Positions 35,346 through 47,064 of a DNA stretch of 64,000 nucleotides are shown one piece after another (within the stretch, counting starts at the first letter, position 1; each line of letters starts with the position of its first letter). The notes below the pieces were generated by a model. The model was not told the DNA's origin. It worked only from the letters and a program-made list of their open reading frames with translations, and did not search any database. The DNA is from Myrica gale (Eukaryota > Streptophyta > Magnoliopsida > Fagales > Myricaceae), in the NCBI GenBank assembly GCA_963930655.1, contig OZ005604.1:4040001-4104000 (forward strand), given 5' to 3'. The translations under genes and the position numbers were made by a program.

Positions 35346-36145
35346 AAAAAATTATTTGAATATTCTTAATTTCTTCTTCTTCTTTTTTTAAAGAATATTT
35401 AACTACTTTGTTAATTTTTTCTAGCTGGGTAATTTTTTTTCTTTTTTTAAATAAAACGGTGCCCTTTGTCTTCCCGGTTTATACTGTGCTTTGGATACGG
35501 TCGTAAATGGTAGAGGAGTAAGCGATATATACAATATTTGGTTGATATGTGCGGACCAACAATATTTTGGTTAGGAATTGGGATTGCGTTGTGCAATTTT
35601 TCCGAAGCTTGGCAATAAATAATAATTTCCTGATAAAGACTTTACTCTAAAATTACAAGATTGCCTCTTGAACTTTTTTTTGGGTGTTTACAAGATTCCC
35701 GATATTTTTCAAGTCTTTGAATGCATGTGCAGCTTGTGAAAAGATTGGGTTAAATTTGATAACTCGGTTGGAATCTATTGGGCCAGAGATTGCTGAGGGT
35801 GCACCTAATTGCGTCAACATGAAACTTGTATAATTTGACTAACTGGTGGGCATATGTGGATGTTGAATTATCTTTCTTCTAATTCGTCGTAACTGTTCTA
35901 TTATGGGTGCCTTCCCTTCGTTGCTGTAAGGAATCATAGTTGGTTGCACATCCTCTGTTTGCATTGTGCTTAAAGATTATTTCATTTTGAAGGAGAGAAA
36001 CCTTTTCTAACCCACTTTCAAGTTTCCCTACAGATTATTAATGATCGTAGTACTCTAGGAAAATGCTATGGAGGATTTGTCACTTTTACAAATCCCTAAT
36101 CCGCAATGGATGACATTGACAGCTAGCATGAAAGGCAGGGTAAGT

Positions 36146-36858
36146 TACGGGTGTGTTTGAGATGTAAAATTTTGGAGAGTTAAAAATTTTAAGGTATTGG
36201 ATTTAGTGAAAAAGTGAAAAGGGAGATAATTTTTATATTTATAATAGTGAAAAGTAATGATTTGATTAGGAGAGAGATTATATTTAGATTTTTTATTGTT
36301 GCAAACTAGGGGTGAAAACCGGAAATGCGGTCCGGTTTTCGGACCGCATTTCCAGTCCTCTAATATTAAAGGACCGGACCGGACCACTTATATGTGGTCC
36401 GGTCCGGTCCGGGTTTTAAAAATGCGGTCCGGTCTGGACCACTTAAGAGTGGTCCAGACCGGATTTAAATTTTTTAAAAAATATATATATATTTTTTTAA
36501 AAAATTTCTACGCTCTGCAATAGCACTGCGCAGTAGGCGCAGTGCTATGAGGCGCACTGCAGATAGCACTGCGCCTACTGCGCAGTGCAGTAATATTTTT
36601 AAAAAAAATTTAAAATTTTTTTATGACAGAGCAGTAGGCGCAGTAACGGTAATATTTTTTAAAAAAATTAAAAAATTATGAAATGCGGTCCGGTCCGGTC
36701 CAGACCGCATTTCAAAAATATACAGACCGGACCGGACCGGATAAATCCGGTCCTTAAATCCGGTCCGGACCGGACCGTATAAAAAAGAAACGGACCGCAA
36801 ATTCGGTCCGGTCCGGTCTGCGATCCGGTTCTGTTCAGCCCTATTGCAAACGCAACCG
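36146..36858. mobile_element. MITE with GGnTGNGTTTG ends, copy 2, split by a hAT MITE
   Basis: The outer ends are GGGTGTGTTTGAGATGTAAA at the left and TTGCAAACGCAACC at the right. The left half matches 16223-16417 closely (GAAAAGTAATGATTTGAT, AGAGAGATTATA). Removing the hAT MITE at 36307-36843 restores a continuous element of about 170 bp. It is absent from the parent intron near 28240, so it inserted after the RRM segment was duplicated. Confidence 0.7.
36307..36843. mobile_element. hAT MITE, CCGGTCCGG-rich family, copy 2
   Basis: It starts TAGGGGTGAAAACCGG and ends CTGTTCAGCCCTA. It is flanked by a perfect 8-bp duplication, TTGCAAAC (36299-36306 and 36844-36851). The subterminal regions hold dense arrays of GGTCCGGTCCGG in both orientations. 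The centre has a short internal repeat of CACTGCGC/GCGCAGTG words. Copies 1 and 3 are at 5795-6257 and 54881-55193. Confidence 0.93.
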
Positions 36859-37571
36859 TAATGTTCTCATTTGGTGTGTTTTAACTTAATAATGATTCCA
36901 TCAAAATAAAAAAGAATTTTTTTTTATTGTTGGAATAGATTTATACAACTTTGACATAATGAAGCTTTAGATCAGACTATTGATGGCTGAGTTGTTAAAG
37001 TAAATGGGGGTGAGGACTCGAGGTGGAAGATCGAACTTCAGTAGAGAAAGCTTTCAGCGAAACATTGAGAGGGACACTGAGTGGGATAGAAGTAGAGATC
37101 ATCAAAGGAGTGATGATCGTGAGAGAAACCGCTATCGGGACCGAAACGATTATTATTTAGTACAGATAAAATAAATGAAATTGTGTTTTCTCAGGCAAGT
37201 CGAAGAAAGTTTGTGTTTTCTTTTCCTTTTCTCATGTTTCTGGGTAAACGAACGGAGCTCAATTACCTAAAAAAAATGGAAAAAATAGAACTCAATCTGA
37301 AGAGAAACTCATATATATGATCTATATAAATTTTTCTCATCTTCTTTTGTTATTTTCTTTCGAAAAAGTGATGTTCTTGTCCGTGGAAAAGTAAAGTCCT
37401 TTTCGGAAATACTTTTACAGGTGGTCCGGAGGACTTTTCATGGAGTCGCTGCATGAGTTGGGTTGGATACTGAACAGCAGCCCCTAGAGCCAACAAAAAA
37501 AAATTGCAGCGGCTATTCGAGTTCTTACAGCCTTTCAGCACTTGCAATTCTCAGGTCGTGTATATTATTTT

Positions 37572-38827
37572 GGGAATTTGACAACTTAGTCTCTGGGTTT
37601 ATACCCTTTTGGCAAAGGGGTCCTTGGATTTCAAATTTCAAAATTTTAGTCTTTGAATTTTCGTTGTTTTACAAAATGATCCTTCCGTCAGGGATCCGTT
37701 AGTTTCCCTAACGGAAGGTCACATCAGCTGACAACTCAGCAGCTGATGTGGCAATGAAAATTGACAGTTTAGTCCTTAAGTTTTACATCGTTTTATGTTT
37801 TAGTCCTTAGGTTTAATTTTTTAAACTTTTAGTCCTTCAGTTTACATTTTTTGACTAAATGGTCATCCCATCAAACATTACTGTTAAAATTTTGAAATAT
37901 AATTGAATATTGAATCATAACATGTCATTTTTAGTTTTGACAATTTTAATAACACATTTAATAGGACTAAAAAAATTTAAAATTCAATTTAAATCCTCAA
38001 AAATCTACAATTTTCATTAAAACTCTATCTCTTGAATAGTAAAAAGTTCTAAAAGTTACAAGTATATTTATTTTTTTAAAAGAAAAAAAATATGAGTGTT
38101 TTCTCCTCTTTTAGTATTTTCAAATTCTTTCTTGTCTAGTGTTTGCATACTCAATTTTTAACAACTATAAATGCGTCTTATATATTCTTAAGTAAAAAAA
38201 AATAGAAAATATTTTTTAGAATTTTAATTTTATTTCTATAAAAAAGTAAATAATATACAAAAATATATTGGCCTATTAAAATTGTATTAGAGTTTTAATA
38301 TACAAAAATAATTTTAATTTTAATTAGAGTTTTAATATACAAAAATAATTTTAATTTTAATTAGAGTTTTAATAAAAATTGTAGATTTTTGAATATTTAA
38401 ATTGAATTTTGAATTTTTTTAGTCCTATTAAATGTGTTATTAAAATTGTCAAAACTAAAAATGACATGTTATTATTCAATATTCAAGGCCAAAATTTGTA
38501 TTTGAAAATTTGAACAGTAATTTTTGACGGAATGACCATTTAATCAAAAAATGTAAACTGAAGGACTAAAAGTTAAAAAAAATTAAACCTAAGGACTAAA
38601 ACATAAAACGATGTTAAACTTAAGGACTAAACTGTCAATTTTCATTGCCACATCAGCTGCTAAGTTGTCAGCTGATGTGGCCTTCCGTTAGGGAAACTAA
38701 CGGATCCCTGCCGGAAGAACCATTTTGTAAAACAACGAAAATCCAAGGTCTAAAATTTTGAAATTTAAAATCCAAGGACCCATTTGCCAAAGGGGTATAA
38801 ACCTAGGGACTAAGTTGCCAAATTCCC
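37572..38827. mobile_element. Long-TIR Mutator-like (MULE) MITE
   Basis: Both ends read GGGAATTTG(A/G)CAACTTAGTC on opposite strands. The inverted arms run for roughly 480 bp each, meeting in an AT-rich centre near 38060-38360. The flanks carry a perfect 9-bp duplication, TATTATTTT (37563-37571 and 38828-38836), as expected for Mutator-like elements. The arms contain CACATCAGCTGAC and CTAACGGAAGG. No transposase frame is present, so the element is non-autonomous. Confidence 0.9.
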
Positions 38828-38839
38828 TATTATTTTATG

Positions 38840-39500
38840 TTAGTGTAATTACGTGTCAAATTTTAAATTCAAATTGAGTTGTATTTTAAGTTTGGTTAAA
38901 GTGTTCAAGAGATTAAGGAGTCTTTCAAAGTTTGACAGGATTAGACATCATAAAAAATGAAGAGCTAAAAACAAGGAGCTGATATGCAAAGTCTCTTAAA
39001 CTATTTCAAATTTTGAATTTTGAAATATTTCTTTTCTTTTAGAATTTCTAGGGAGGAGGCTTGAAATTGAATAAAGCTTGAAACCAACATTCTTGTGGAA
39101 TTTTGACTGCCAGAGTTCCCGGTGTTGAAGAACAAGGATGTTCGTGAAGAGTTCATAAGAAGAACCTCAGAGAGCTGAGGGTTAACTGCAGGAAGCGGGT
39201 CTAGGTTGGATTACTTAGATTATTACATCGGGGTAGTTAGAGTCAAACAACTGGATGTTGCTAGTGTCTGAATCACCATTGTAAGGTCTTACTTCTTAGT
39301 GAATTTTTGGTGGCTGCTAATCCGGAGAGATTTTCACTTTGAAATGTAAGTTTAAAGGTTTTCCACTTCGTCAACAAAATCTTTATCTCGTGTGATTGAT
39401 ATTTATTTTATTATTTCATTGCATATATATTTTGCTGATTGATTATTCATATATAGACTCTAACAATTTTAGGACTTGTTCTAAAATTGTTATTGAAATT
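38840..39500 (+). repeat. Copia-type LTR-like remnant
   Basis: The run ...GTAAGGTCTTACTTCTTAGTG, ...CTAATCCGGAGAGATTTTC, ...AGGTTTTCCACTTCGTCAAC followed by TGTGTGATTGATATTTATT-like sequence resembles the downstream half of plant copia LTRs. A similar layout occurs at about 58200-58450. No second LTR, primer-binding site or internal domain was found next to it. Confidence 0.45.
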
Positions 39501-40291
39501 TTAAATAGTAAGGAAACATCTATTCTACCCATATAGATGTTAATAGGGTCTAAACAAGATTTTTCATTTTCAAATTAAACGATGGAGATTTTATTATATA
39601 AATATTTCCCACATTCTAAATACAATAAAATACGATTAATATTTTTCAAAGCAGGACTCGTTACATTGCAGCAGGCAATAGTTTAAATCATTACCTTTTT
39701 ATATATAATTTTTGTTCAAGGATCGTTCACAGATTAAAGAGTGAAAAGATTTATAAATCATTTTGGAGAGAAAAAAAACCCTCCCTTTTTATTGTTTCAG
39801 TCTTAGAAGGAAAAACTATTCACTACAAAAAAACCAAACTATAGCGGCGGTCGAAAACCGCCGCTATAGGTCAACAAACCGCTGCTATAGGCTATAGCAG
39901 CGGTTTTTTAGCGGCGGTTGCGACCGCCGCTATAGCTCCGTTGGGATAGGTTATAGCGGCGGTTTTTTCTAAGCCTCAGAAAAAATCTCATTTCAAACTC
40001 CAAAAACAAATTATTTTGTCCATTTACTAAAAAAATAAAGAAAAAAATCTTAATTGAAAACACTGGAACAAGTAAAGAATAGAACCATCATACGGGAAAA
40101 CAATGGAAATAAACTGCAAGGAAACACACATATATGTTGGTGTGTGTTGATGTTTTCAATTAAGTAACAAAATAGCAAAATCCAATCCAATCCAAGTCAC
40201 CAGCAATGACTCTCCCAAAAGTCTAACAGTTTGAGGTTAAGCTCTCTGACTGTAAAATAAGCTATAGAACCTACCCATGTCAACAACTTAC

Positions 40292-41172
40292 CCATGTTAT
40301 GTGCTCAAAAGACAGATAACCCTTGTCACCGAAGTTGAATGTTGTATCAGCATCCTTCACTATAAGCACATTCTCCAATCTTATACCGAAATTCCCATCT
40401 TCATAGTAACCGGGTTCTGCAAATAGGAATTCCAACATAGTGATAAACTTAGAGGTATCCACTACAACAGCAATAAGAGATTCCTAACAATTATAGGAAC
40501 AGTTGCTGAAAAGGATAATCGTATGCTGTGGTTTTTACTATTCCGAAACCTTTTCTAAGAGTGAAAGCCTACGTCTGCCACTCCGCCTTTATTCCCAAGA
40601 TGAATAAAAAAAATAAGGACAGTCCATGCAATTATCCCAACCATGGCATTCAAGGATTTTTGTTTTTGTTTTAAAACAGAACAGTAATCAGTGGCAATGT
40701 TACTAACCATCCGTTACAGTCATGGATGCTTGTAGTGGCACATTTCGAGCCTGTGGTCTGAAACTAATTAAATGGGGTCCTGCACAACACAGTGACAAAG
40801 AAAGAGACTAGCCATGAACTCCAATTGAACAGGGTAGAGAATGGACAAGGCCAGAAATTGTCATTCATCAAGTACCTTCATGAACATTTAGGTAAGACCC
40901 AATTCCATGACCAGTATCATGTCGGTAATCAAGACCATCCTTCCACAGAGGAACTCGAGCAAGAATGTCTAGGGCATGACCTGAAAAAGCAAGCAGATGT
41001 AAACATTTCCGCTCATCTTCAAATGGGGCAGATATACAAACATACTCTTAAAAATATGCTCATTTTAACTGACACAAAAAATGACATAAGAGTACCCAAA
41101 AAATGAACTTGCGATACCATTGGTTCCATTAGGAAATCGAGCATTCCCGAGAGCAATGTGACCCTTGAGAAC
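40292..41172 (-). pseudogene. APP1: Captured aminopeptidase P1 (APP1) gene fragment, four exons
   Basis: Four consecutive exons (41118-41172, 40876-40980, 40708-40779, 40292-40416) join in frame with perfect GT-AG borders and no stop. They encode [74 protein letters not shown] and EPGYYEDGNFGIRLENVLIV, ending in FNFGDKGYLSFEHITW. This is the metal-binding C-terminal part of Xaa-Pro aminopeptidase P (M24 family). The GHGIG histidine and both metal-ligand glutamates (EPGYYE, LEN) are retained. The family cleaves N-terminal Xaa-Pro bonds. The N-terminal domains, the upstream catalytic exon with the two aspartates and the last exon (expected after HITW) are not in the element, so it is a fragment, not an enzyme. 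The final GTAAGT donor lacks a recognised acceptor. Confidence 0.9.
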
Positions 41173-43132
41173 CTGCAAACATTAAAGTCAGTACCACCAA
41201 TAGAAGTTCAATCTCCTATATAACCCTAACCATATGACATTTGAGTTGATTCACAAAAATTATATAAGAAAAAGAAGAATAAAATTCCCGATATTCTTGA
41301 AAAAGAAAAAAGAATAAAAGATGTTGTAATCACCTAAAAATAAGGTAGGTTGCAGTGCTAAACTTCAGATAGTGGTTGAGCTTTTGGAGTACGTGGCTGT
41401 GATGGGGGAATCATTGGTCATGGGTACAAACTTTTGCAGCAGGTAGCACAGTTTTCATGATTGTCTAGAAGTTTATCATCAAACAAAGTATAGACTAAAA
41501 AAAAACTTTTTCCAAGTTTTGCTTAATAGCAGAGCATATATCTAGTTCCGAAACTAGATCCATTTCAAAGGGTGGCACATGGTTTCACCATGACCAATTA
41601 TTTACTATGCTTACTCTTGCAAGCATAATATTTATAACCGGATAGTCCAATTTTTTACTCCTCGGAATGATTTGAGTGTTACCATAGCACAAAATGTTCC
41701 TCAAATGCCTCATTTAAAGGCCAAAGAAAAGAGAACACCATAACACACAACATAATCGCCTGTTTCTCCAGTTAGAATCACATCTCCCACCATTTGGATT
41801 GCAAAAAAGAATCAGAACAGTCATGTTTCAAATAGACATGATAAGAACTAAGACAAATTCAACTACGAATGAACAAAGTATCTTCAAAGAGAGCAATGGA
41901 AGACATTTACTGCAGTATAGCATGCTTTCTCATGTTCTGAGGGTTTTCCAAAATGAACAGTTCGTGTTATATCAGTTGTTCCATCTAGATACTTCAGATA
42001 TGCCATCCAAACAATCAAACAACAAAACAGAAGAGTACAAATTATCAATACAGTGAAAAACAAAATAGGTCATTTATTGAAAAGGTTAGTGATGGTTATA
42101 TCTTCTTCTTTTTTACAGCCAGGGTGTTGCATGAAATATAAATTGCAAAGAGGATTTGAAAAACAAATAAAAACAACAAACAAACAGCAAACACAAATCT
42201 TACCTCTGAGTTAAAGAACCATAATCAACTACCTCGGATAGGAACTAAAGCCAAAAAGGATAGCATGTGCAGATGGTGAAGCAGATGCAACTTAAAGAAC
42301 CATCTGACAATAGTTATCATCAACTTAAAGAACCATCTGACAATGTCCTAGATGCACAATATAAAAGTAATAATAAAAAAAGAAACACGTAACTTAATGT
42401 CTTTAATCATATTTGAGGCAGTAAGCTAAAGGTTGGCTCTGAACAACCATTTCACGTTTTTGAGTTCAGAGATAGAGAGAGAGAGAGAGAGAGTAAAAGA
42501 GATGGTCATTCCAAAACATAACAGCAGGGATAAAGAAGCACCGAGAGAGGACAGACACAATCTTAATCCACTATCTCCAACACAGCTAGTAGAAGGTGTC
42601 CCAGTAACCCCAATTGGAGGATAATCACCATCACACAACAGAGCCTACTTCTTCAAGCAGGTAGAAAAATCTTCAAAGGCAGACTTCTTCACAACCAAAC
42701 ATACTACGCATGGCCTTTTCAATCTCTAATTTTTCTTTCTAAAAATTTTTTTTTTAGACAAACATGGCTTACACACATAATTGCCTAGCTGATAAATTTA
42801 GTTGGTATTTATAGGCAGTGGTGAACCTAGTTGAACAACTAAATATGGTCAGTACAAGTCATTATAAACAAAGTTAAACTTTGCACTTAAAAATATCAAC
42901 CAAGCATCCACTTGAAAAAAGAAGGGCAGAGCATGATTTCAGTGCTTGTATTACTAAAACTATAATATATCTATATAAAAAAGCCCAGATGGCACACTGC
43001 TTCCTGATAGAAGTACATAACTAGTCTAACTCAGTAGCTTTGACTACAAGCATTCAGAAAAGAACCACAATGCTAAAGGTGCAGAAGAAGGGGCTGTAAA
43101 GGAACAGCTAATACATTCATCAAACTCTGCAA

Positions 43133-43349
43133 TCACGCAATCACCAGAACCACATAAAGCATCAGCGCCGAATAAGCTGTCATACACCTGAATAAAACAT
43201 TCAAACACAACTCAATACATCATTCTACATCCATCATGCAAAACAGAGTTCGTATCATTCTAAATCAAAGCAATAATAGAAACAAACTAACAAAACAAAT
43301 ATTATACCTTCTTGGGACACCACTAAAAGAAACTGCTGATGTGTCTTTC
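43133..43349 (-). pseudogene. Captured 3' end of an unidentified tail-anchored-type protein
   Basis: A 42-nt exon (43308-43349, KDTSAVSFSGVPR) and a 55-nt last exon (43133-43187) join in phase across a GTATAA...TTCAG intron. They give ...SGVPRRCMTAYSALMLYVV followed by LVIA and a TGA. The final 16 residues are hydrophobic enough for a C-terminal membrane anchor. The agreement of phase, splice sites and a stop right after a hydrophobic tail suggests real gene sequence, but I do not recognise the protein. It lies between the BABAM1-like exon and the APP1 exons and may come from a third gene. Confidence 0.42.
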
Positions 43350-43682
43350 CTAACCACAAACAAAAACAAAGATGACGTGATACAGAGTTCATGACATCTT
43401 AAAGAAAATTATCAGGCAAACAAAGAAGCAAGAATCACAAGGTCAAATACAAAAGGCGCATAGCTAAACATGACAGGTAACAACATTAAAAAAAATCATG
43501 GAAGCACGTCAGCATATGCCTCTCTCTCCAAATCAGACAGGTGCTCTCTAAGAATAATTTCATCATTAAAGGAATTCCATGAAATAAAAAGAGCAACAAG
43601 GGCCATCGACTATTATATCTTGTTAATTTGAAGAAAATATAGAGACAGTTAGAGAGAGAGAGAGAGAGTAGTGTGAGATTAC

Positions 43683-43862
43683 CCAAGAGGCTGATTTGGA
43701 GAGAGAGGCAAAGGCGAAGCAGTGTTCGGTGTTAATGGAGAGCTTGGCATTGATGAAGAGAAGCATAGTTTGCTTGATGGAGTCCAATCTGGTGAGCGGT
43801 CGACCATTCACAGCAGTTTGTTCATCCAATCTCCCATTGATCTCAAAATAGCCACTAAGCAC
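43683..43862 (-). pseudogene. Captured MERIT40/BABAM1-like gene fragment, one exon
   Basis: The minus-strand exon reads NGRPLTRLDSIKQTMLLFIN, AKLSINTEHCFAFASLSKSASW, then a GTAATC donor. Plant homologues of BRISC and BRCA1-A complex member 1 (MERIT40/BABAM1) have the same NGRPLTR.DS.KQ..LLFINAKL.I...H.FAFA.L.KS.SW block in their VWA-like domain. That protein scaffolds a K63-specific deubiquitinase complex in DNA-damage signalling. The upstream residues (MLSGYFEINGRLDEQTAV) diverge from what I expect. No later exons (LRKEF...) were found. It is therefore a single-exon fragment inside the CACTA element. Confidence 0.78.
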
Positions 43863-45463
43863 TTCATAGTAGCAGGAAGGGACGAACGGAGAGAGGAGAG
43901 GAGAGGATAGAAGAGACGAAACTGAATTGAAAAAAGAGGGGGTTTTTTAACCTAAGTAGCAGGAAGCGAAAAAAAGGCGGGGGAGGGGGGGCGGGAAATT
44001 TACAAATTTTTTTTCCTTAATTTGAAGTTTTTCTAAAATAGTTTATATTTTTTATTATGTGTATTTAATAAATTAAAAGGAATTGTAAATTATAATAGTA
44101 TTTGAAAATCTTTATATTTAGTAATAATTTTATATTTAGAAAATACATAGCATATTATTTAATATTTTCGCATATGAGTACAGGCGATCAAAACTGAATG
44201 GAATTTGGTGGAGCACTGGCTTTCGCCGATGTTTGCCATGTTCAGAGAGCTTGCCTATTCCGAGTCTGGGAACGTGGAGCTGGGTTTTGTGCAACGGCCT
44301 GAAGGAGAAGTGGTAATCGCAACGGCCTGAAGGAGAAGTGGTATGGTGGGTGGTGAGTGACGGCAAGAAGAGGGAGCTCGAGGGACCAGGGGGTGAGGGT
44401 TGTGCGGGGGGGGGGGAATTAAACGAGAGGTTCGGCGTCGGGTGAAGGGGGAAAATGCGGGGGTGATGGGTTCAGGTTTTAGGGCGCGGGGAGGGGAAAT
44501 GTTCGACTTATAGGGCGGGAGGACTTTGTTTTAAGAAAGGGAGAGGGGGAGGTGGGGGAAGGAACGACAGCGTTTTTAGGTAGGGATTTTTTGTTTGAAA
44601 TTAAATCATATGTCATAATTAAATATTATTGTATTACTAATTATTACAAATATATTTGGTCATTATAAGCATATGATAATAGATGTCTAAACTACTTAAA
44701 TTTAGTCAATAAAAATACAATTACCATAACAATCATAGATATAACTGTCATAACATTATTTCTAATTTCATATAACCAATTCAAAATAATACCGACACCG
44801 AAAAGAGCTTTCCGAATTGGGGTCATGGGCGCGAATCGGATACTTGTAGCGAAAGTTATGACCAAAAAACCGACACGTGTACGAAAAGTGCCCCAATTCT
44901 ATATAACAACTTCAATATTCATAACACTCTCTCTAATTTCATATTTTATTAACTATGTCTCTTAAAATTTTTTTAAAACATGTGACAAAATACAATTATG
45001 TATAAAAAGGAATAAATAGTCAATAAAAAAATTTTTAACCTTAAATAACACATAAAATTTCATTTTTCTAATTTTTTTTTCATTTTTTTTAAATTATACC
45101 GATAGCAGCGGTCACTACAAAGACCGCCGCTATAGGTATACTTGTAGCAGCAGTTTGTATTAAAACCGCTGCTACAGGTACGAGATTCAGCGGCGGTCAT
45201 GTTGACCGCCGCTGTAGACCCCTTTCCTATAGCGGCGGTCAACTGACCGCCGCTATAGACACTGACATATAGCCGCGGTTTATTCAAAACCGCAGCTATA
45301 TTGGGTCTGTAGCCGCGGTTTATGTAGCCGCGGTCAGCGACGGCTATAGACCCCTATTTAGCCGCGGTTGACTAAAACCGCCGCCAAAAACACTTTGTAG
45401 CGGCGGTATTGGTGACCGCCGCTACAGTGACCGCCGCTATAGGTGGTTTTTTTTGTAGTGATT

Positions 45464-46559
45464 ATACTAACAGGAAAAAATTTAAATAATAGAAACTGTT
45501 AAGACGTGTTTTTATAGATAAATGAAGATTAGATAAAAGAGAAGAACATTTTTAAAAATTTAATCAAAATTTTTAAGGAAAAATTATTATTATTTTTATA
45601 ATAAAGAAAAATTCAACCTAACTGGTCAATCGAATTAAACTCAATTAAAGGACAATAAATTTTGAATCGGTGCATCTTCAAAACCGCATAAATCATGTCA
45701 GTTTAACATCAAAGAGATGATCCAAAAAATTATTTATATTTAAAAAAAATTCGATTCTAAGACTGTGAAGCAAACTCTAGACTCCAAGACATTACACGTC
45801 CATTTGGTTATCTAAAGAGAACCCACTGGTCTGAAACATATAACTTTATTGATAACGGTCGAATTTAACATTTTTTCCAGCAACATATCACTTTAATAAA
45901 ATAAAAAAAACAATTTATTAACTCCAAGTACGGCAATAAGTGACAGCAGAAACCTATTATTAGCAATTTATAAATAAAATAATTAGTAATATTTTGTTCT
46001 GGTGCCACGTAAGGGATGTTCAGACTCGTCATTCAGTTCCTCTCCAGTAAAACCCCAGAACTATTGGGGCACTAGTATAATTAATTAACTACTTAACAAA
46101 ACTTCTTGCGTACTGAAATTAGCCGGTTTTTCTTAAATGATCTAGATAGGAAAATAAAAATATGGGTCAAATATAGTTTTTTGCTTTTAAACTCGAGAAA
46201 TTGGCAATTTAGTCACTAGATTTATACCACACTGACGATTTAATCACTAGGTTTTATTTGTTGACAATATGGCCACTGAGAATACATAGTTGTGACGATC
46301 TGATCTTTCTGTCAAACCTTCGTTAAATTTTTAGCCGGAATAGTGGTTGACCGGTTTGTTCACCGTTGCAGCAAAGGTAACTTGTAGCGGACGACCGCAT
46401 TTTATTCCATTAAAAATTAACGGAGATTTGACGGAAAGACCAGATCTTCACAACTATATATTCTCAGTGATCATATTGTCAAAAAATGAAACCTAGTGAC
46501 TAAATGTCAGCGTGCTATAAACCTAGTGAGTAAATTTTCAATTTCCCTATAAACTGTAA
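45464..46559. other. AT-rich spacer between CACTA element and right duplication arm
   Basis: No gene was recognised in 45464-46190. A palindromic MITE follows at about 46195-46545. Confidence 0.5.
46195..46545. mobile_element. Palindromic MITE (Mutator-like style)
   Basis: The left arm GAAATTGGCAATTTAGTCAC is mirrored by TGAGTAAATTTTCAATTTCCC at the right. The arms extend well over 100 bp (CACTAGGTTTTATTTGTTGAC / GTCAAAAAATGAAACCTAGTG). The end words resemble those of the MULE at 37572. No target duplication was identified and the exact borders are approximate. Confidence 0.7.
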
Positions 46560-47064
46560 GGTCACTCATACTTTTACATCATAAACTACCAATTTTGAGA
46601 CATTTCACTCTTGAACTATTGATTATTGTCACAATTAATAACTTTAGATATATGTTTTTTTATTAAAATTAGAGCGAGAATTGGACAAAAAAAATGAACC
46701 ATGCGCGTTGTATGTGTCTTCTTTAGACTATAAAAAGCGATGAAATTACTACATTGATTGTCTTTCTGCTCACATATTGGTTTCTTTTTTTATATAAGAT
46801 CTATAGGAAGAACAAGATATTCATTTGCACTCAGAATTCATTACTTAATTCGAATTTGGATGAATAATTCGTGGGATTTAATTAACATGAATATGCTCTA
46901 ACAGATCATCAATACCCTAACCATGTCATGTTATTCGAGTGTGGGGGGATCGAATATGGATACGCTAAAAGGTTGAATTGAAAGACGTACATTAATATAT
47001 ATATAAGAAGGAAGCCATACAGTAAGGTAGATCCTCGTTTTCTGTTTAGAAATTAGGTTTATCC

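Larger units (their letters stand above)
35745..37150 (+). pseudogene. Inverted, broken copy of RRM gene exons 2 and 3
   Basis: In inverted orientation this region matches 27945-28640 of the RRM gene. It includes part of intron 1, exon 2 (about 36026-36135), intron 2 and the start of exon 3 (about 36967-37150). Exon 2 keeps its ...CCTACAG acceptor and the bases for IINDRST.GKCYG, but it has extra bases that shift the frame. A TAA follows after TFTNP, and another stop follows before the exon end. Exon 3 reads TIDG then TGA. A nested pair of MITEs sits in intron 2. Homology stops abruptly near 37150 at ...CGAAACGAT. No product is possible. Confidence 0.9.
39821..45460. mobile_element. Non-autonomous CACTA element carrying host gene pieces (Pack-CACTA)
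   Basis: The left end is CACTACAAAAAAACC and the right end is GGTTTTTTTTGTAGTG, a textbook CACTA terminal pair. The flanking 3 bp are identical (ATT at 39818-39820 and 45461-45463). Subterminal arrays of TATAGCGGCGGT and its complement fill about 39836-39975 and 45100-45455. At 5640 bp it has no visible TNP2/transposase frame. Instead it contains, all on the minus strand, aminopeptidase P1 exons (40292-41172), a two-exon tail-anchor-like 3' end (43133-43349) and a MERIT40/BABAM1-like exon (43683-43862). Mobilisation would need transposase supplied by a relative. The clean target duplication suggests a fairly recent insertion. Confidence 0.93.

Noticed and set aside
40792-41106. Plus-strand 104-codon frame inside the CACTA element
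   Set aside because: It is the antisense of APP1 exons, which are correctly spliced on the minus strand.
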